NCBI RefSeq assembly: GCF_029910655.1 | Contig: NZ_CP123897.1 | Coordinates: 3,585,547-3,649,546 of the forward strand | Source of the DNA: Methylomonas sp. UP202 | GTDB lineage: Bacteria > Pseudomonadota > Gammaproteobacteria > Methylococcales > Methylomonadaceae | Length of the DNA: 64,000 nucleotides | Reading direction: 5' to 3' | Shown: in pieces, positions 49,373 through 59,275 of the stretch | How positions within the stretch are numbered: the first letter of the stretch is position 1 | Layout: the number at the start of each line of letters is the position of its first letter | The notes under the pieces: generated by a model | What the model was told of the DNA's origin: nothing | Seen by the model: only the letters and a program-made list of their open reading frames with translations | Databases searched by the model: none | Translations under genes and position numbers: made by a program

Positions 49373-49399
49373 AAAACGGGCGGAGTCGGTCTCCGCCCG
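49373..49399 (-). terminator. Terminator of the distal amt gene
   Basis: CGGGCGGAG pairs with CTCCGCCCG around a 5-nt loop, followed on the minus strand by TTTT. It lies 26-52 bp beyond the amt stop. Confidence 0.75.
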
Positions 49400-49424
49400 C
49401 TCGAGCCGGCAAACGCTGGCGTAG

Positions 49425-50717
49425 TTATAGATTGTGGTAACCGGTTTCTTCGTGCAGCGCGATGTCGAGACCTTCGACTTCTTCGTCTTCGCTGACCCGC
49501 AAACCGATGGTTTTGTCGAGCAGCTTCAAGACCAGATAGCTGAACGCGGCGCTCCAAACGATGGTCACCAACACCGCCAGCGCTTGCACGCCGACTTGCT
49601 CGGCGATGCTGACACCGTTCAGCCCCAAGCCGCCGAAACTTTCCGCCGCGAACACACCGGTCAAAATGGAGCCGACGCAGCCGCCGACGCCATGCACCGG
49701 AAACACGTCCAGCGAATCGTCGATTTTCAGGCCGCGCTTCACGTATTGCGTCGCATAAAAGCAAACGATACCGGCAACAATGCCGATGACCAGACCGCCG
49801 ATCGGACCGACAAAGCCCGAAGCCGGCGTAATGGTGCCTAAACCGGCCACCATGCCGGTGACGATGCCCAACACGCTGGGTTTGCCGAAGCGGCGCCATT
49901 CGATGGTCATCCAGGTCAGCGAACCGGCGGCGGCGGCGATATGAGTCACCGCGATCGCCATGCCGGCGCTACCGTCGGCCTTCAGGGCGCTGCCGCCGTT
50001 GAAGCCGAACCAGCCGAACCACAGCATGCCGGCGCCGGTGACGACCATGGTCATGTTATGCGGCGGCATGGCCACGGTCGGAAAACCTTTCCGGTTGCCG
50101 ATGACCAAGGCCGAGACCAGGGACGCCACGCCGGCATTGACGTGAATCACGATTCCACCGGCGAAGTCCTTGGCACCCAGCGCGGCCAGCCAGCCGTTAC
50201 CCCACATCCAATGGCAAATCGGCATATAGACGACGATCAGCCATAACGCACTGAACCAGAGCATCGCCGAAAACTTCATCCGTTCGGCGAACGCGCCGAC
50301 GATCAAGGCCGGCGTGATAATCGCGAAGGTCATTTGAAACATGAAATACACGGTTTCCGGAATATCGCCGATCAAATTAGCGATACCCATGTCCGGCAGG
50401 AACAATTTGCCGGCGCCGCCCAGCCAGGGTTGCCAGGAGCCGCCGTCGGCGAATATCAGACTGTACACGCCTGCCAACCATAACAACGACACCAGACAAG
50501 TAATTGCAAAACACTGCATCAAAACCGATAGCACGTTTTTGCTACGGACCAAGCCGCCGTAAAACAGCGACAAGCCGGGTATCGTCATGAACAACACCAG
50601 AGCGGTGGATGTGAGCACCCAGGCGGTGTTGGCTTGATTGATGCCCTCCGCGCACGCGGCGGCGGGCCAGATGAACAACGGTGCTGTGAGTACGAAGACT
50701 CTTTTTGTTATTGTCAT
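49425..50717 (-). CDS. amtB: Ammonium transporter (Amt), copy 1
   Basis: A 430-residue inner-membrane channel with signal peptide and 11 helices. Family segments are FYGGLVRSKN, DFAGGIVIHVNAGVASLV with the first pore histidine and VFPVHGVGGCVGSILTG with the second. It follows glnK copy 1 by 129 bp, with a hairpin between. The C-terminal tail is standard for PII docking. Copy 2 is less similar in the periplasmic part, so this is an old duplication. Confidence 0.95.
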   Translation of the reverse strand: MTITKRVFVLTAPLFIWPAAACAEGINQANTAWVLTSTALVLFMTIPGLSLFYGGLVRSKNVLSVLMQCFAITCLVSLLWLAGVYSLIFADGGSWQPWLGGAGKLFLPDMGIANLIGDIPETVYFMFQMTFAIITPALIVGAFAERMKFSAMLWFSALWLIVVYMPICHWMWGNGWLAALGAKDFAGGIVIHVNAGVASLVSALVIGNRKGFPTVAMPPHNMTMVVTGAGMLWFGWFGFNGGSALKADGSAGMAIAVTHIAAAAGSLTWMTIEWRRFGKPSVLGIVTGMVAGLGTITPASGFVGPIGGLVIGIVAGIVCFYATQYVKRGLKIDDSLDVFPVHGVGGCVGSILTGVFAAESFGGLGLNGVSIAEQVGVQALAVLVTIVWSAAFSYLVLKLLDKTIGLRVSEDEEVEGLDIALHEETGYHNL

Positions 50718-50766
50718 TTTTGTTGAATTTTTGCTAGGTCAATTTTTGGAGAACCAGAAACGACAA

Positions 50767-50809
50767 AATCGCCCTGGCCCGCGAATCGTCTTCGCGAACC
50801 AGGGCGATT
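50767..50809 (-). other. Long two-part hairpin between glnK and amt
   Basis: AATCGCCCTGG and CCAGGGCGATT form an outer perfect stem, enclosing a smaller stem GCGAA/TTCGC. Located in the intercistronic gap. There is no T-run; it may set the glnK:amt mRNA ratio. Confidence 0.65.
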
Positions 50810-50846
50810 GAAATGTTCGCCCAGCAATAAAACCCGCTGGGGAAAT

Positions 50847-51227
<381 letters not shown>

Positions 51228-51278
51228 CTACCGCCAATCATAAATAATTCCAGGCTAACCTACAATTTACCGGCTCAA

Positions 51279-51293
51279 GCACCGGAAAGGTGC
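51279..51293 (-). promoter_or_regulatory. NtrC-like dyad upstream of glnK copy 1
   Basis: GCACC, five bases, GGTGC: a perfect match to the GCACC-N5-GGTGC NtrC site. With two extra paired bases each side it also forms a hairpin, so it could instead be a transcript end. Confidence 0.6.
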
Positions 51294-51306
51294 TTTTAAT
51301 GATAGC

Positions 51307-51341
51307 AAAAACGGACCGCCCTGACCGACGGTCCGTTTTTT
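51307..51341 (-). terminator. Terminator of amt copy 2
   Basis: ACGGACCG pairs with CGGTCCGT around a 10-nt loop, with A- and T-runs outside, giving function in both directions. It lies 27 bp beyond the amt stop. Confidence 0.85.
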
Positions 51342-51367
51342 CCTTGTTAATCAGCAATCTCGATAGC

Positions 51368-52783
51368 TTAAATGTGATAAGCCGTTTCGCCGTGCTCGGT
51401 CACGTCCAAACCTTCGCGCTCGGTCGCTTCGTTGACGCGCAGACCCACCGCCACGTCGGCGATTTTGAATGCCACGAACGATGCAATGCCGGACCAGACA
51501 ATCGCGACACCCACGCCCCAGGCTTGGCTGGTGACTTGCGTCAACATGTCGTATTCCGCTACCGCGTTGGCGACATAATCCCACACGCCGGTACCGCCCA
51601 GTGCCGGGCTGGCGACAATGCCGGTCCCCAAGGCGCCGACGATGCCGCCAACACCGTGTACGCCGAAGGCGTCCAACGAGTCGTCATAGTTCAGCGCATG
51701 TTTCAACCGAGTCACCGACCAGAAGCACACCGCGCCGACAACGAAGCCCAGCGCGATCGAACCCATCGGCCCCGCCCAACCGCAAGCCGGGGTGATCGCA
51801 ACCAGACCAGCCACGGCGCCGGAAGTCGCGCCCAACATGCTGGGCTTGCCGCGCACCAGCCATTCCATGACCATCCAGGACAAGGTCGCGGCTGCGGCAG
51901 CCAGCAAGGTGTTAACGAAAACCAATGCAGCCAGACCGTTGGCTTCCAAGTTGGAACCGGCGTTGAAACCGAACCAACCGATCCACAGCAACGAAGCGCC
52001 GATCATGTTCATCGTTACGCTATGCGGCGCGATGAATTCCTTACCGTAGCCAATGCGTTTGCCGATCAGCAAACAGCCGACCAAACCGGCCATGCCCGCG
52101 TTGATATGCACAACGGTGCCGCCGGCGAAGTCCAGCGCGCCTTTTTGGAACAAGAAACCGGCCGTGGCTCCCGCTGCTTCGGCCGCGGTCGCGTCTGTAT
52201 ATGCGTCCGGACCGGCCCAGTACCAAACCATGTGCGCCATAGGTAAATAACAAATGCTGAACCAGATTACCGTAAACAACAGCACCGCCGAGAACTTCAC
52301 GCGCTCGGCGAAGGCGCCGATTATTAGCGCCGGAGTAATCGCCGAAAAGGTCAGCTGAAAAGCGACATAAATGTATTCCGGCACGTACACGCCCTTGCTA
52401 AAGGTCGCCGCCATCGAATCCGGCGTGATACCGGACAGAAAGGCCTTGCTGAAACCGCCAAAAAACGCGTTGCCTTCGGTAAACGCCACGCTATACCCGT
52501 AAACCGCCCACAAAATGGCCGATAACGAAAAGATCACGAACACTTGCATCAGAATCGACAACATATTTTTGGCTCGCACCATGCCGCCGTAAAACAATGC
52601 CAAACCGGGAATGACCATCAACGCGACCAATACCGTGGCAACGATCATCCAGGCAGTATCGCCCTTGTTCACGGTGGCTTGAACGGCCGGTGCCGCCGCT
52701 TCTTCCGCGCCGGCGATCCCCGAGAAGCCCAACAGCGCCAACAGCGCCATGCCTGCTACATATCTCATTTGCTTAGTCCCCAT
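51368..52783 (-). CDS. amtB: Ammonium transporter (Amt), copy 2
   Basis: A 471-residue Amt channel, longer than copy 1 because of a larger periplasmic loop (about residues 175-215). The pore signatures DFAGGTVVHINAGMAGLVG and AFGVHGVGGIVGALGTG are intact. A signal peptide is visible (cut near AEEAA). It starts 9 bp after glnK copy 2 and is driven with it from the sigma-54 promoter at 53179-53195. Confidence 0.96.
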   Translation of the reverse strand: MGTKQMRYVAGMALLALLGFSGIAGAEEAAAPAVQATVNKGDTAWMIVATVLVALMVIPGLALFYGGMVRAKNMLSILMQVFVIFSLSAILWAVYGYSVAFTEGNAFFGGFSKAFLSGITPDSMAATFSKGVYVPEYIYVAFQLTFSAITPALIIGAFAERVKFSAVLLFTVIWFSICYLPMAHMVWYWAGPDAYTDATAAEAAGATAGFLFQKGALDFAGGTVVHINAGMAGLVGCLLIGKRIGYGKEFIAPHSVTMNMIGASLLWIGWFGFNAGSNLEANGLAALVFVNTLLAAAAATLSWMVMEWLVRGKPSMLGATSGAVAGLVAITPACGWAGPMGSIALGFVVGAVCFWSVTRLKHALNYDDSLDAFGVHGVGGIVGALGTGIVASPALGGTGVWDYVANAVAEYDMLTQVTSQAWGVGVAIVWSGIASFVAFKIADVAVGLRVNEATEREGLDVTEHGETAYHI

Positions 52784-52792
52784 GGTCTAGGT

Positions 52793-53134
<342 letters not shown>

Positions 53135-53178
53135 TCAACACCTCGTTGCTTGAGTTAGTAAATTCCCAACTCAGCCAA

Positions 53179-53195
53179 AGCAGAATACATGCCAG
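53179..53195 (-). promoter_or_regulatory. Sigma-54 promoter of glnK-amtB (copy 2)
   Basis: On the minus strand CTGGCATGTATTCTGCT has the GG and GC elements with exactly 10 bases between them and near-consensus flanks. It lies 48 bp upstream of the start codon. Confidence 0.85.
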
Positions 53196-53255
53196 TATTT
53201 ATATCCATGTTTTTTAAGCATAATTTGCTTAAAACATTAAAATCCCTCAGAGAAT

Positions 53256-53272
53256 CGCACCCAGATGGTGCG
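53256..53272. promoter_or_regulatory. NtrC-like dyad in the glnK/porin divergent region
   Basis: CGCACC, five bases, GGTGCG: a perfect 6+6 dyad of NtrC type. It lies about 75 bp upstream of the glnK sigma-54 promoter and 210 bp from the porin one. Half-sites with GCACCA occur near 53287 and 53415. Confidence 0.75.
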
Positions 53273-53482
53273 AAGGTTAATGTAGCGCACCATTTCCAAA
53301 CAAATGCTCACTAAAAATGTTAAGCAAACACGCTAAGTGACGCTAAACTAAGCATTAGCTTGCAGGACCGCTATCGCGACCACCCAAGCACCACGACAGT
53401 GCAAACAACGATTTTTGCACCAAATCCACTCAAAAATACCTGACCAACGCCCGCTATCTCCTTGATTTCCAAAGCATGAGAC

Positions 53483-53499
53483 TTGGCCTAAAAACTGCT
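53483..53499 (+). promoter_or_regulatory. Sigma-54 promoter of the porin gene
   Basis: TTGGCCTAAAAACTGCT has GG and GC separated by 10 bases, with the flanking T/C positions fitting sigma-54. It lies 42 bp upstream of the porin ATG. Confidence 0.82.
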
Positions 53500-53541
53500 T
53501 AATAAACTTTCGAGTACCAACTAGAAAAGGGGAATACCATC

Positions 53542-54864
53542 ATGAAACACCACTTCCAATCTCGCCGAACTTACGTTGCTGGCATTTTGGCGCTATGCAG
53601 CGCTTCGGCCGGCGCCGAGAGCTGGACGGAAGCCTCCGGCCTGCTCGGAGCCGCGGGCATAGACCCGAATGAAGCTAAATTCATGAAAGATCACAATCTG
53701 AAAATCGGCGGTTGGCTGGAAACCAGTGTCGGCGCCAACATGAGCGGCAGCCATGGCGACGGCTTCAACGGTCCGGTCACGTTTAACGACCGTACCGGCG
53801 AAGTTCAACTGAATCAACTGTATCTTTATCTGCAAAAAGCAGTCACCGTAAGCGGCGACAGCTTCGATATCGGCGGCAGAGTGGACTTCATGTACGGCAC
53901 CGATGCCATTTTTACGCAAGCGTACGGCACTGCCGCCGCGGACAACCGCGGCAATTGGGACCTGTATCTCACCGAACGCGGCGAGCGCTTTTATAGCATT
54001 GCCCTGCCGCAAGCCTATGCGGAATTGAACCTGCCATTCGGTAACGGCGTTGATGTAAAAATCGGTCACTTTTACACCATCATCGGTTATGAAGTGGTCA
54101 CATCACCGGACAACTTTTTCGTCACCAAGCCTTACACGATGCAATATGGCGAACCGTTCACCCACACCGGCGTGTTGGCTAGCTATGCCATCAACAGTAA
54201 TTGGAGCGTATCCGGTGGCGCGGTCACCGGCAGCCAGACCGGTGGCTGGGACGGTAATTTCGATAGAGGACTCGGTAACTGGGCTTGGCTGGGTGGCGTC
54301 ACTTGGACCAGCGACGACGCAGGCACCTCGCTAGCAGTAACTTCAACAGCCGGCCATCAAGCGGAAAATAACAGCTCGGCGTGGTCCATGTATAGCGTCG
54401 TCGGCAAACACAACTTCACCGATAAACTGCACTACATCATCCAGCACGATCACGGCTTCGCCGACAACGTTGCCGCGGCAACCGGACCAGACGCGGAGTG
54501 GTACGGCATCAACCAGTACCTGATCTACGACGTAAATGACAAGCTTTCCGGCGGCCTGCGCGCGGAATGGTTCCGCGACCACAACGGTTTCCGGGTTAAC
54601 GGACCGGGCCGCTGCTACGCCGCTTCAAGCAATTTGGGCTCAGCTAACTTTGCATGCCCGAACGGCCCTTACGCCAACGGCAATTACACCTACGAAGGCA
54701 GCGGCTACTACGCAGTTACAGCCGGCCTGAGTTACAAACCCGCCAAATGGTTGAACTTGCGTCCAAACATTCGCTACGACTTCACCGATAAAACAAAGGC
54801 CTTCGACAACGGCCAAGGCCGCAATCAGTTGCTTTTCACAGCGGACGTAGTGGTTACGTTCTAA
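53542..54864 (+). CDS. Outer-membrane porin, BBP2/OmpL type
   Basis: A 440-residue exported beta-barrel: signal peptide (about 1-26, SAGA cut), then barrel strands with aromatic girdles and a terminal phenylalanine (VVVTF). The SFDIGGRVDFMYGTDAIFTQ and GHFYTIIGYEVVTSPDNFF segments fit the putative porin-2 (BBP2) family. GGGG precedes the ATG. Its own sigma-54 promoter and NtrC context next to glnK-amtB and glnA imply a nitrogen-starvation porin, perhaps for urea, ammonium or amino acids; the substrate is not shown. Confidence 0.87.
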   Translation: MKHHFQSRRTYVAGILALCSASAGAESWTEASGLLGAAGIDPNEAKFMKDHNLKIGGWLETSVGANMSGSHGDGFNGPVTFNDRTGEVQLNQLYLYLQKAVTVSGDSFDIGGRVDFMYGTDAIFTQAYGTAAADNRGNWDLYLTERGERFYSIALPQAYAELNLPFGNGVDVKIGHFYTIIGYEVVTSPDNFFVTKPYTMQYGEPFTHTGVLASYAINSNWSVSGGAVTGSQTGGWDGNFDRGLGNWAWLGGVTWTSDDAGTSLAVTSTAGHQAENNSSAWSMYSVVGKHNFTDKLHYIIQHDHGFADNVAAATGPDAEWYGINQYLIYDVNDKLSGGLRAEWFRDHNGFRVNGPGRCYAASSNLGSANFACPNGPYANGNYTYEGSGYYAVTAGLSYKPAKWLNLRPNIRYDFTDKTKAFDNGQGRNQLLFTADVVVTF

Positions 54865-54889
54865 TTGCGACCGATTAGATATTAAGATC

Positions 54890-54926
54890 AGCTTCCGAGA
54901 CCAACCCTCTCGGAAGCTTTGATTTT
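54890..54926 (+). terminator. Terminator of the porin gene
   Basis: AGCTTCCGAGA pairs with TCTCGGAAGCT around a 7-nt loop, followed by TTGATTTTT. Confidence 0.9.
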
Positions 54927-55011
54927 TATAGCTCTTGTTACCATTTGATGCTATCGTAGCTAGCCTTTTACAACCCAAACAAAATAACTATCCACTAGGA
55001 GAATTTGGCCG

Positions 55012-56421
55012 ATGTCAGTAGATCACGTACTCAAATTAATCCAAGAAAACGACGTTAAATTCGTCGATTTCCGTTTTTGCGACACTCGCGGCAAAGAGCA
55101 GCACGTCACCTTCCCTGCGCACACCATCGACGAAGACACTTTCGAAGAAGGCAATATGTTTGACGGTTCGTCAATCGCAGGCTGGAAACACATCAACGAA
55201 TCGGACATGATTCTGATGCCGGACGCCAGCACTGCTAAAATCGACCCCTTCTTCGACGACAAAACCCTGATCTTGCGTTGCGACATCATCGAACCCAAGG
55301 ACATGCAAGGTTACGCGCGCGATCCGCGCTCGATTGCAAAACGCGCCGAAGCCTATATGCAGTCCACCGGCATCGCAGACACCGCGCTGTTTGGTCCTGA
55401 AAACGAATTCTTCATTTTCGACGACGTACGTTGGAGCACCGGCATGGGCGGCTGCTCTTATCAAATCGACTCCGAGGAAGCCGGCTGGAACTCGGCGAAA
55501 GTCTACGAAAACGGCAACATTGGCCATCGCCCTGGTATCAAAGGCGGCTACTTCCCGGTTCCGCCGGTCGACTCTTTCCAAGACATGCGTTCGGCTATGT
55601 GTTTGGTTCTGGAAGAAATGGGCCAAACCGTCGAAGTCCACCACCACGAAGTAGCGACTGCGGGTCAGTGCGAAATCGGCGCTAAATTCAACACGCTGGT
55701 TAAAAAAGCCGACGAAGTGTTGGAACTGAAATACGTGGTCGCCAATATCGCCCACGCTTACGGCAAAACCGCGACCTTCATGCCGAAACCGCTGGTCGGG
55801 GACAACGGTAGCGGCATGCACGTTCACCAATCGCTGGCGAAAGGCGGTGTTAACTTGTTTACCGGCAATCTGTACGGCGGCCTGTCCGAAACCGCGCTGT
55901 ATTATATCGGCGGCATCATCAAACACGCTAAAGCCTTGAACGCGATCACCAACGCTTCAACCAACAGTTACAAACGTCTGGTTCCAGGATTCGAAGCGCC
56001 GGTTATGTTGGCTTACTCCGCTCGCAACCGTTCGGCTTCGATCCGTATTCCGTACGTTAACAACCCTAAAGGTCGTCGTATCGAAGTACGTTTCCCGGAC
56101 TCAACCGCTAACCCTTACTTGGCATTCTCCGCCATGTTGATGGCCGGTCTTGACGGTATCCAAAACAAAATTCACCCAGGTGAAGCGATGGATAAAGACT
56201 TGTACGACTTGCCGCCGGAAGAGGAAAAAGCCATTCCGCAAGTCTCGTTCTCTCTGGACGAAGCATTAGCCGCACTGGATGCCGACCGCGAGTTCCTGAC
56301 CCGGGGCGGCGTTTTCACCGACGACGTCATCGACGGCTACATCGAGCTGAAAAAACAAGACGTTACCCGTCTGCGCATGAGCACTCACCCTGTTGAGCTG
56401 GACATGTACTACAGCTTGTAA
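55012..56421 (+). CDS. glnA: Glutamine synthetase, type I
   Basis: A 469-residue GSI enzyme making glutamine from glutamate, ammonia and ATP. Metal and substrate motifs are [20 protein letters not shown] and [13 protein letters not shown], and the late DLYDLPPEE has the tyrosine adenylylated by GlnE, so activity is controlled by the PII cascade. AGGAG lies before ATG. It is isolated from ntrBC by xthA. No clear sigma-54 promoter was found in the short gap after the porin terminator. Confidence 0.97.
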   Translation: MSVDHVLKLIQENDVKFVDFRFCDTRGKEQHVTFPAHTIDEDTFEEGNMFDGSSIAGWKHINESDMILMPDASTAKIDPFFDDKTLILRCDIIEPKDMQGYARDPRSIAKRAEAYMQSTGIADTALFGPENEFFIFDDVRWSTGMGGCSYQIDSEEAGWNSAKVYENGNIGHRPGIKGGYFPVPPVDSFQDMRSAMCLVLEEMGQTVEVHHHEVATAGQCEIGAKFNTLVKKADEVLELKYVVANIAHAYGKTATFMPKPLVGDNGSGMHVHQSLAKGGVNLFTGNLYGGLSETALYYIGGIIKHAKALNAITNASTNSYKRLVPGFEAPVMLAYSARNRSASIRIPYVNNPKGRRIEVRFPDSTANPYLAFSAMLMAGLDGIQNKIHPGEAMDKDLYDLPPEEEKAIPQVSFSLDEALAALDADREFLTRGGVFTDDVIDGYIELKKQDVTRLRMSTHPVELDMYYSL

Positions 56422-56461
56422 GAGGTAGGACTGTTTCTGACAGTCCCGCACCTTTCCAGAA

Positions 56462-56494
56462 CCCCGCAAGTTGCAAAGCTTCGCGGGGTTTTTT
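56462..56494 (+). terminator. Terminator of glnA
   Basis: CCCCGC pairs with GCGGGG, closed further by AAG/CTT, followed by TTTTTT. Confidence 0.9.
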
Positions 56495-56528
56495 GTTTCG
56501 ACAGACCCTTCAACTATTTGAACGTCTT

Positions 56529-57308
56529 ATGCGGATCATTTCGATCAACCTTAACGGCATTCGCTCCGCCGACCGCAAAGGCTTTTATGATTGGCTATAC
56601 GCGCAAAATGCCGACTTTGTATGCTTGCAGGAGTTAAAGGCTCAAGCCGCCGACCTAACAGCAACCATGGCGAATCCCACCGGATATCACGGTTATTTTC
56701 ATTACGCGGAGAAAAAAGGTTACAGCGGCGTTGGCATCTACAGCAAACTTCCCGCTGAAACGATCATCACCGGCCTTGGCTACGCCGATATTGACAGCGA
56801 AGGCCGTTATCTGGAAATCCGAGTCAAAAACCTGTCCGTGATTTCACTCTATTTGCCCTCGGGATCGAGCGGCGAACAACGCCAAGCGATCAAATTCAGC
56901 GTTATGGACCGCTTATACCCCCATTTGGCGCAACTTCGGGCCAGCGGGCGACACGTTATCGTCTGTGGCGACTGGAATATCGCTCATCAGGCCATCGATT
57001 TGAAAAACTGGAGAGGCAATCAAAAGAACTCCGGCTTCCTTCCCGAAGAAAGGGCCTGGATCGGAAAGATTCTTGGCGAGCAAGGTTGGGTCGACGTCCA
57101 CCGGTACTTGGAACCCGACGCTACTGAGTCCTGCTATACATGGTGGAGCAATCGCGGCCAAGCTTGGACTAAAAACGTAGGTTGGCGCATTGATTACCAG
57201 ATTGCCACTCCAACGCTGGCAAATACCGCCAGTAAGGTCTCGGTCTACAAACTCGAACGCTTCAGCGATCACGCCCCCCTGATTGTCGATTACGCACTCA
57301 CGCTTTGA
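56529..57308 (+). CDS. xthA: Exodeoxyribonuclease III / AP endonuclease
   Basis: A 259-residue DNA-repair nuclease. The active-site residues are visible: LQELKAQ with the metal glutamate, VCGDWNIAH, and RFSDHAPLIVDYAL at the end with the catalytic Asp-His. Start ATG 56529 gives the family's MRIISINLNGIRSA beginning; the longer frame from 56493 overlaps the glnA terminator. Confidence 0.95.
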   Translation: MRIISINLNGIRSADRKGFYDWLYAQNADFVCLQELKAQAADLTATMANPTGYHGYFHYAEKKGYSGVGIYSKLPAETIITGLGYADIDSEGRYLEIRVKNLSVISLYLPSGSSGEQRQAIKFSVMDRLYPHLAQLRASGRHVIVCGDWNIAHQAIDLKNWRGNQKNSGFLPEERAWIGKILGEQGWVDVHRYLEPDATESCYTWWSNRGQAWTKNVGWRIDYQIATPTLANTASKVSVYKLERFSDHAPLIVDYALTL

Positions 57309-58115
57309 AGCCGCGCGGACATCCGGCTGACACCTGCTTTGTTAGACCGGGCGGCCCACAATTAAAACGATCGCCAGAACGAACCACATTGGTGCATTGC
57401 TCAACCTATTACGCACTAAACAAGCTCGGCCGACACCAGGCGTTCGTCTCTAAAGGTAGCTAGTGGGACGACTGTTTGTTTAACTTTAGTAGGGAGATAC
57501 CCGGACCGATAGTGGCTTACCGCATTTTCGCGTCGAACGCGGCCATTTAGTGTTATAACCCAAACCAACGCACCAAAATTGTGCTTTTTGGCTAATTCGG
57601 AATTTCCGTTCGCGCTTCGCCACGACGAAGCTCGGCAACATTAGCATTGCCTTTGAGCTTCAGCACCACTGTCACTAGACTCGTTGAATCTAGCGGGTCC
57701 TAATCACCAACAATGTAGAGACCGGCGAAGACAGCAGTTGTTAAGGATTCACCCTGATTTCAAGCCATCGAAGATCCCGCGATTTGCAAAAAAACAGCGC
57801 TAAATTGCATATCGTCCCTGAGTTTTGGTTAGCAAATCACCGCAACAAATGGTTGGGTACAAGTTATTTAGGGATTTGACCTTGAACTTCTCAACTGCTC
57901 GAGCTTAGCGGTCTTTGCCTATCCGTTGCAAAGTCGATTTCGATCCCAGACACCCGAGAGCAAAAAACGCTGGTATTTGGTGCGCAAGCGACGCCGGTAT
58001 TTAAAGAAAATCGACCACATTAACGGGCCGATAAACTCCTCAAACGCAATACTTGGAACCCATGCACCACTTGGCCAATCACCTGATCATTACCCTCACA
58101 TTCTTGATCCGGATA
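57309..58115. other. Long intergenic region upstream of ntrBC
   Basis: About 800 bp without a convincing gene. An 89-codon frame at 57926-58195 overlaps the sigma-54 promoter and the ntrB start and is rejected. It holds one NtrC-like dyad (57570-57584) and otherwise shows nothing recognisable. Confidence 0.45.
57570..57584. promoter_or_regulatory. NtrC-like dyad upstream of ntrBC
   Basis: GCACC AAAAT TGTGC matches GCACC-N5-GGTGC with one mismatch. It is about 545 bp from the ntrB promoter, far for a direct enhancer but possible with looping. Confidence 0.5.
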
Positions 58116-58131
58116 TGGCTCGTATATTGCT
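58116..58131 (+). promoter_or_regulatory. Sigma-54 promoter of ntrBC
   Basis: TGGCTCGTATATTGCT differs from the consensus TGGCACG-N4-TTGCT at one position, with GG and GC 10 bases apart. It is 37 bp upstream of the ntrB start. Confidence 0.85.
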
Positions 58132-58167
58132 GTATAAACGTAGCCGACAGGAGAATCCAATAACACC

Positions 58168-59235
58168 GTGCACAAAAAAATCCTCGATCACCTGAACGAA
58201 GCCATCCTGTTGTTCGACAGGGATTTACTGCTGACCTACATTAATCCGGCCGGCGAAATGCTGTTCGCCGACAGCGCCAAGCATTTACTCGGTAATCCGG
58301 CCCAAAAGCTATTTAAAATCGGACATCACGGCTTGTTTAGCGATTTGATGCAGCGCCTACATCAGCACGAACCATTGGTTGACAGAGAATTGATACTGGA
58401 GCGAATGAGCCAATCGATCACCGTCAATCTTAGCGCCACGCCGTTGCTGGAAGACGGTCAATTGAACGAAATCCTGATCGAGCTTCAGCAAGTCGATAGG
58501 CATTTGCGCATTACCAAAGAGGAGCAACTGCTGGCCCAGCAAAATACCAGCCGGATGTTGGTGCGCGGTCTGGCGCACGAGATCAAGAATCCGTTGGGCG
58601 GACTCCGCGGCGCGGCTCAACTGCTGGATTTGGAATTGCACGACCCGGAACTGAAGGAATATACCCAGATCATAATTGCCGAATCGGACCGTTTGCAAGA
58701 GCTTATGGACAAGATGCTGGGACCCAACAAACCGGCCCATAAAAGTTTGTTGAACATCCACGAAATACTGGAGCGTGTTCGTCAACTGGTCGCCGTGGAA
58801 GCCGGTAATAACATCAGCCTGGAAACCGATTACGACCCCAGCATTCCCGAACTGTTCGCCGATAAAAACCAGTTGATCCAGGCCTTGCTGAACATCGTCC
58901 GCAACGCTATTCAAGCGATTCAGACCTCCGGCCGGATCACATTGAAAACCCGGATTCGCCGCCACATGACGATAGGCCGTAAACGTTACCGGCTGGCGGT
59001 GAAGATCGACGTCATCGACAACGGCCCAGGGATTAAACCCGAGTTAATGGGACAGATTTTTTACCCGATGATTACCGGACGGGCCGAAGGCACTGGCTTG
59101 GGCCTATCCATCGCTCAATCATTGATTAACCAACACAGCGGCTTAATCGAATGCGAAAGCGAGCCGGGCAATACCGTATTCTCTATTTATTTACCGTTAG
59201 CCGATAATCTTGGCAAAAAAGCATCGAATCGATAA
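58168..59235 (+). CDS. glnL: Nitrogen sensor kinase NtrB
   Basis: A 355-residue cytoplasmic histidine kinase. An N-terminal PAS domain (about 1-115) precedes the phospho-acceptor histidine in GLAHEIKNPLGGLRGAAQLL (about 138), then the ATPase domain with NQLIQALLNIVRNAIQAI (N box), DNGPGIKPEL (G1) and GRAEGTGLGLSIAQSL (G2). It phosphorylates NtrC and is restrained by PII. GTG 58168 is the start, with AGGAG 14 bp upstream. glnG follows by 40 bp. Confidence 0.94.
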   Translation: MHKKILDHLNEAILLFDRDLLLTYINPAGEMLFADSAKHLLGNPAQKLFKIGHHGLFSDLMQRLHQHEPLVDRELILERMSQSITVNLSATPLLEDGQLNEILIELQQVDRHLRITKEEQLLAQQNTSRMLVRGLAHEIKNPLGGLRGAAQLLDLELHDPELKEYTQIIIAESDRLQELMDKMLGPNKPAHKSLLNIHEILERVRQLVAVEAGNNISLETDYDPSIPELFADKNQLIQALLNIVRNAIQAIQTSGRITLKTRIRRHMTIGRKRYRLAVKIDVIDNGPGIKPELMGQIFYPMITGRAEGTGLGLSIAQSLINQHSGLIECESEPGNTVFSIYLPLADNLGKKASNR

Positions 59236-59275
59236 TTGATGCCATCATCTTAATATTGAGTTTTGGAGAAATCTC

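Noticed and set aside
57926-58195. 89-codon frame before ntrB
   Set aside because: It overlaps the ntrB start and contains the sigma-54 promoter; arginine-rich with no recognisable motif.
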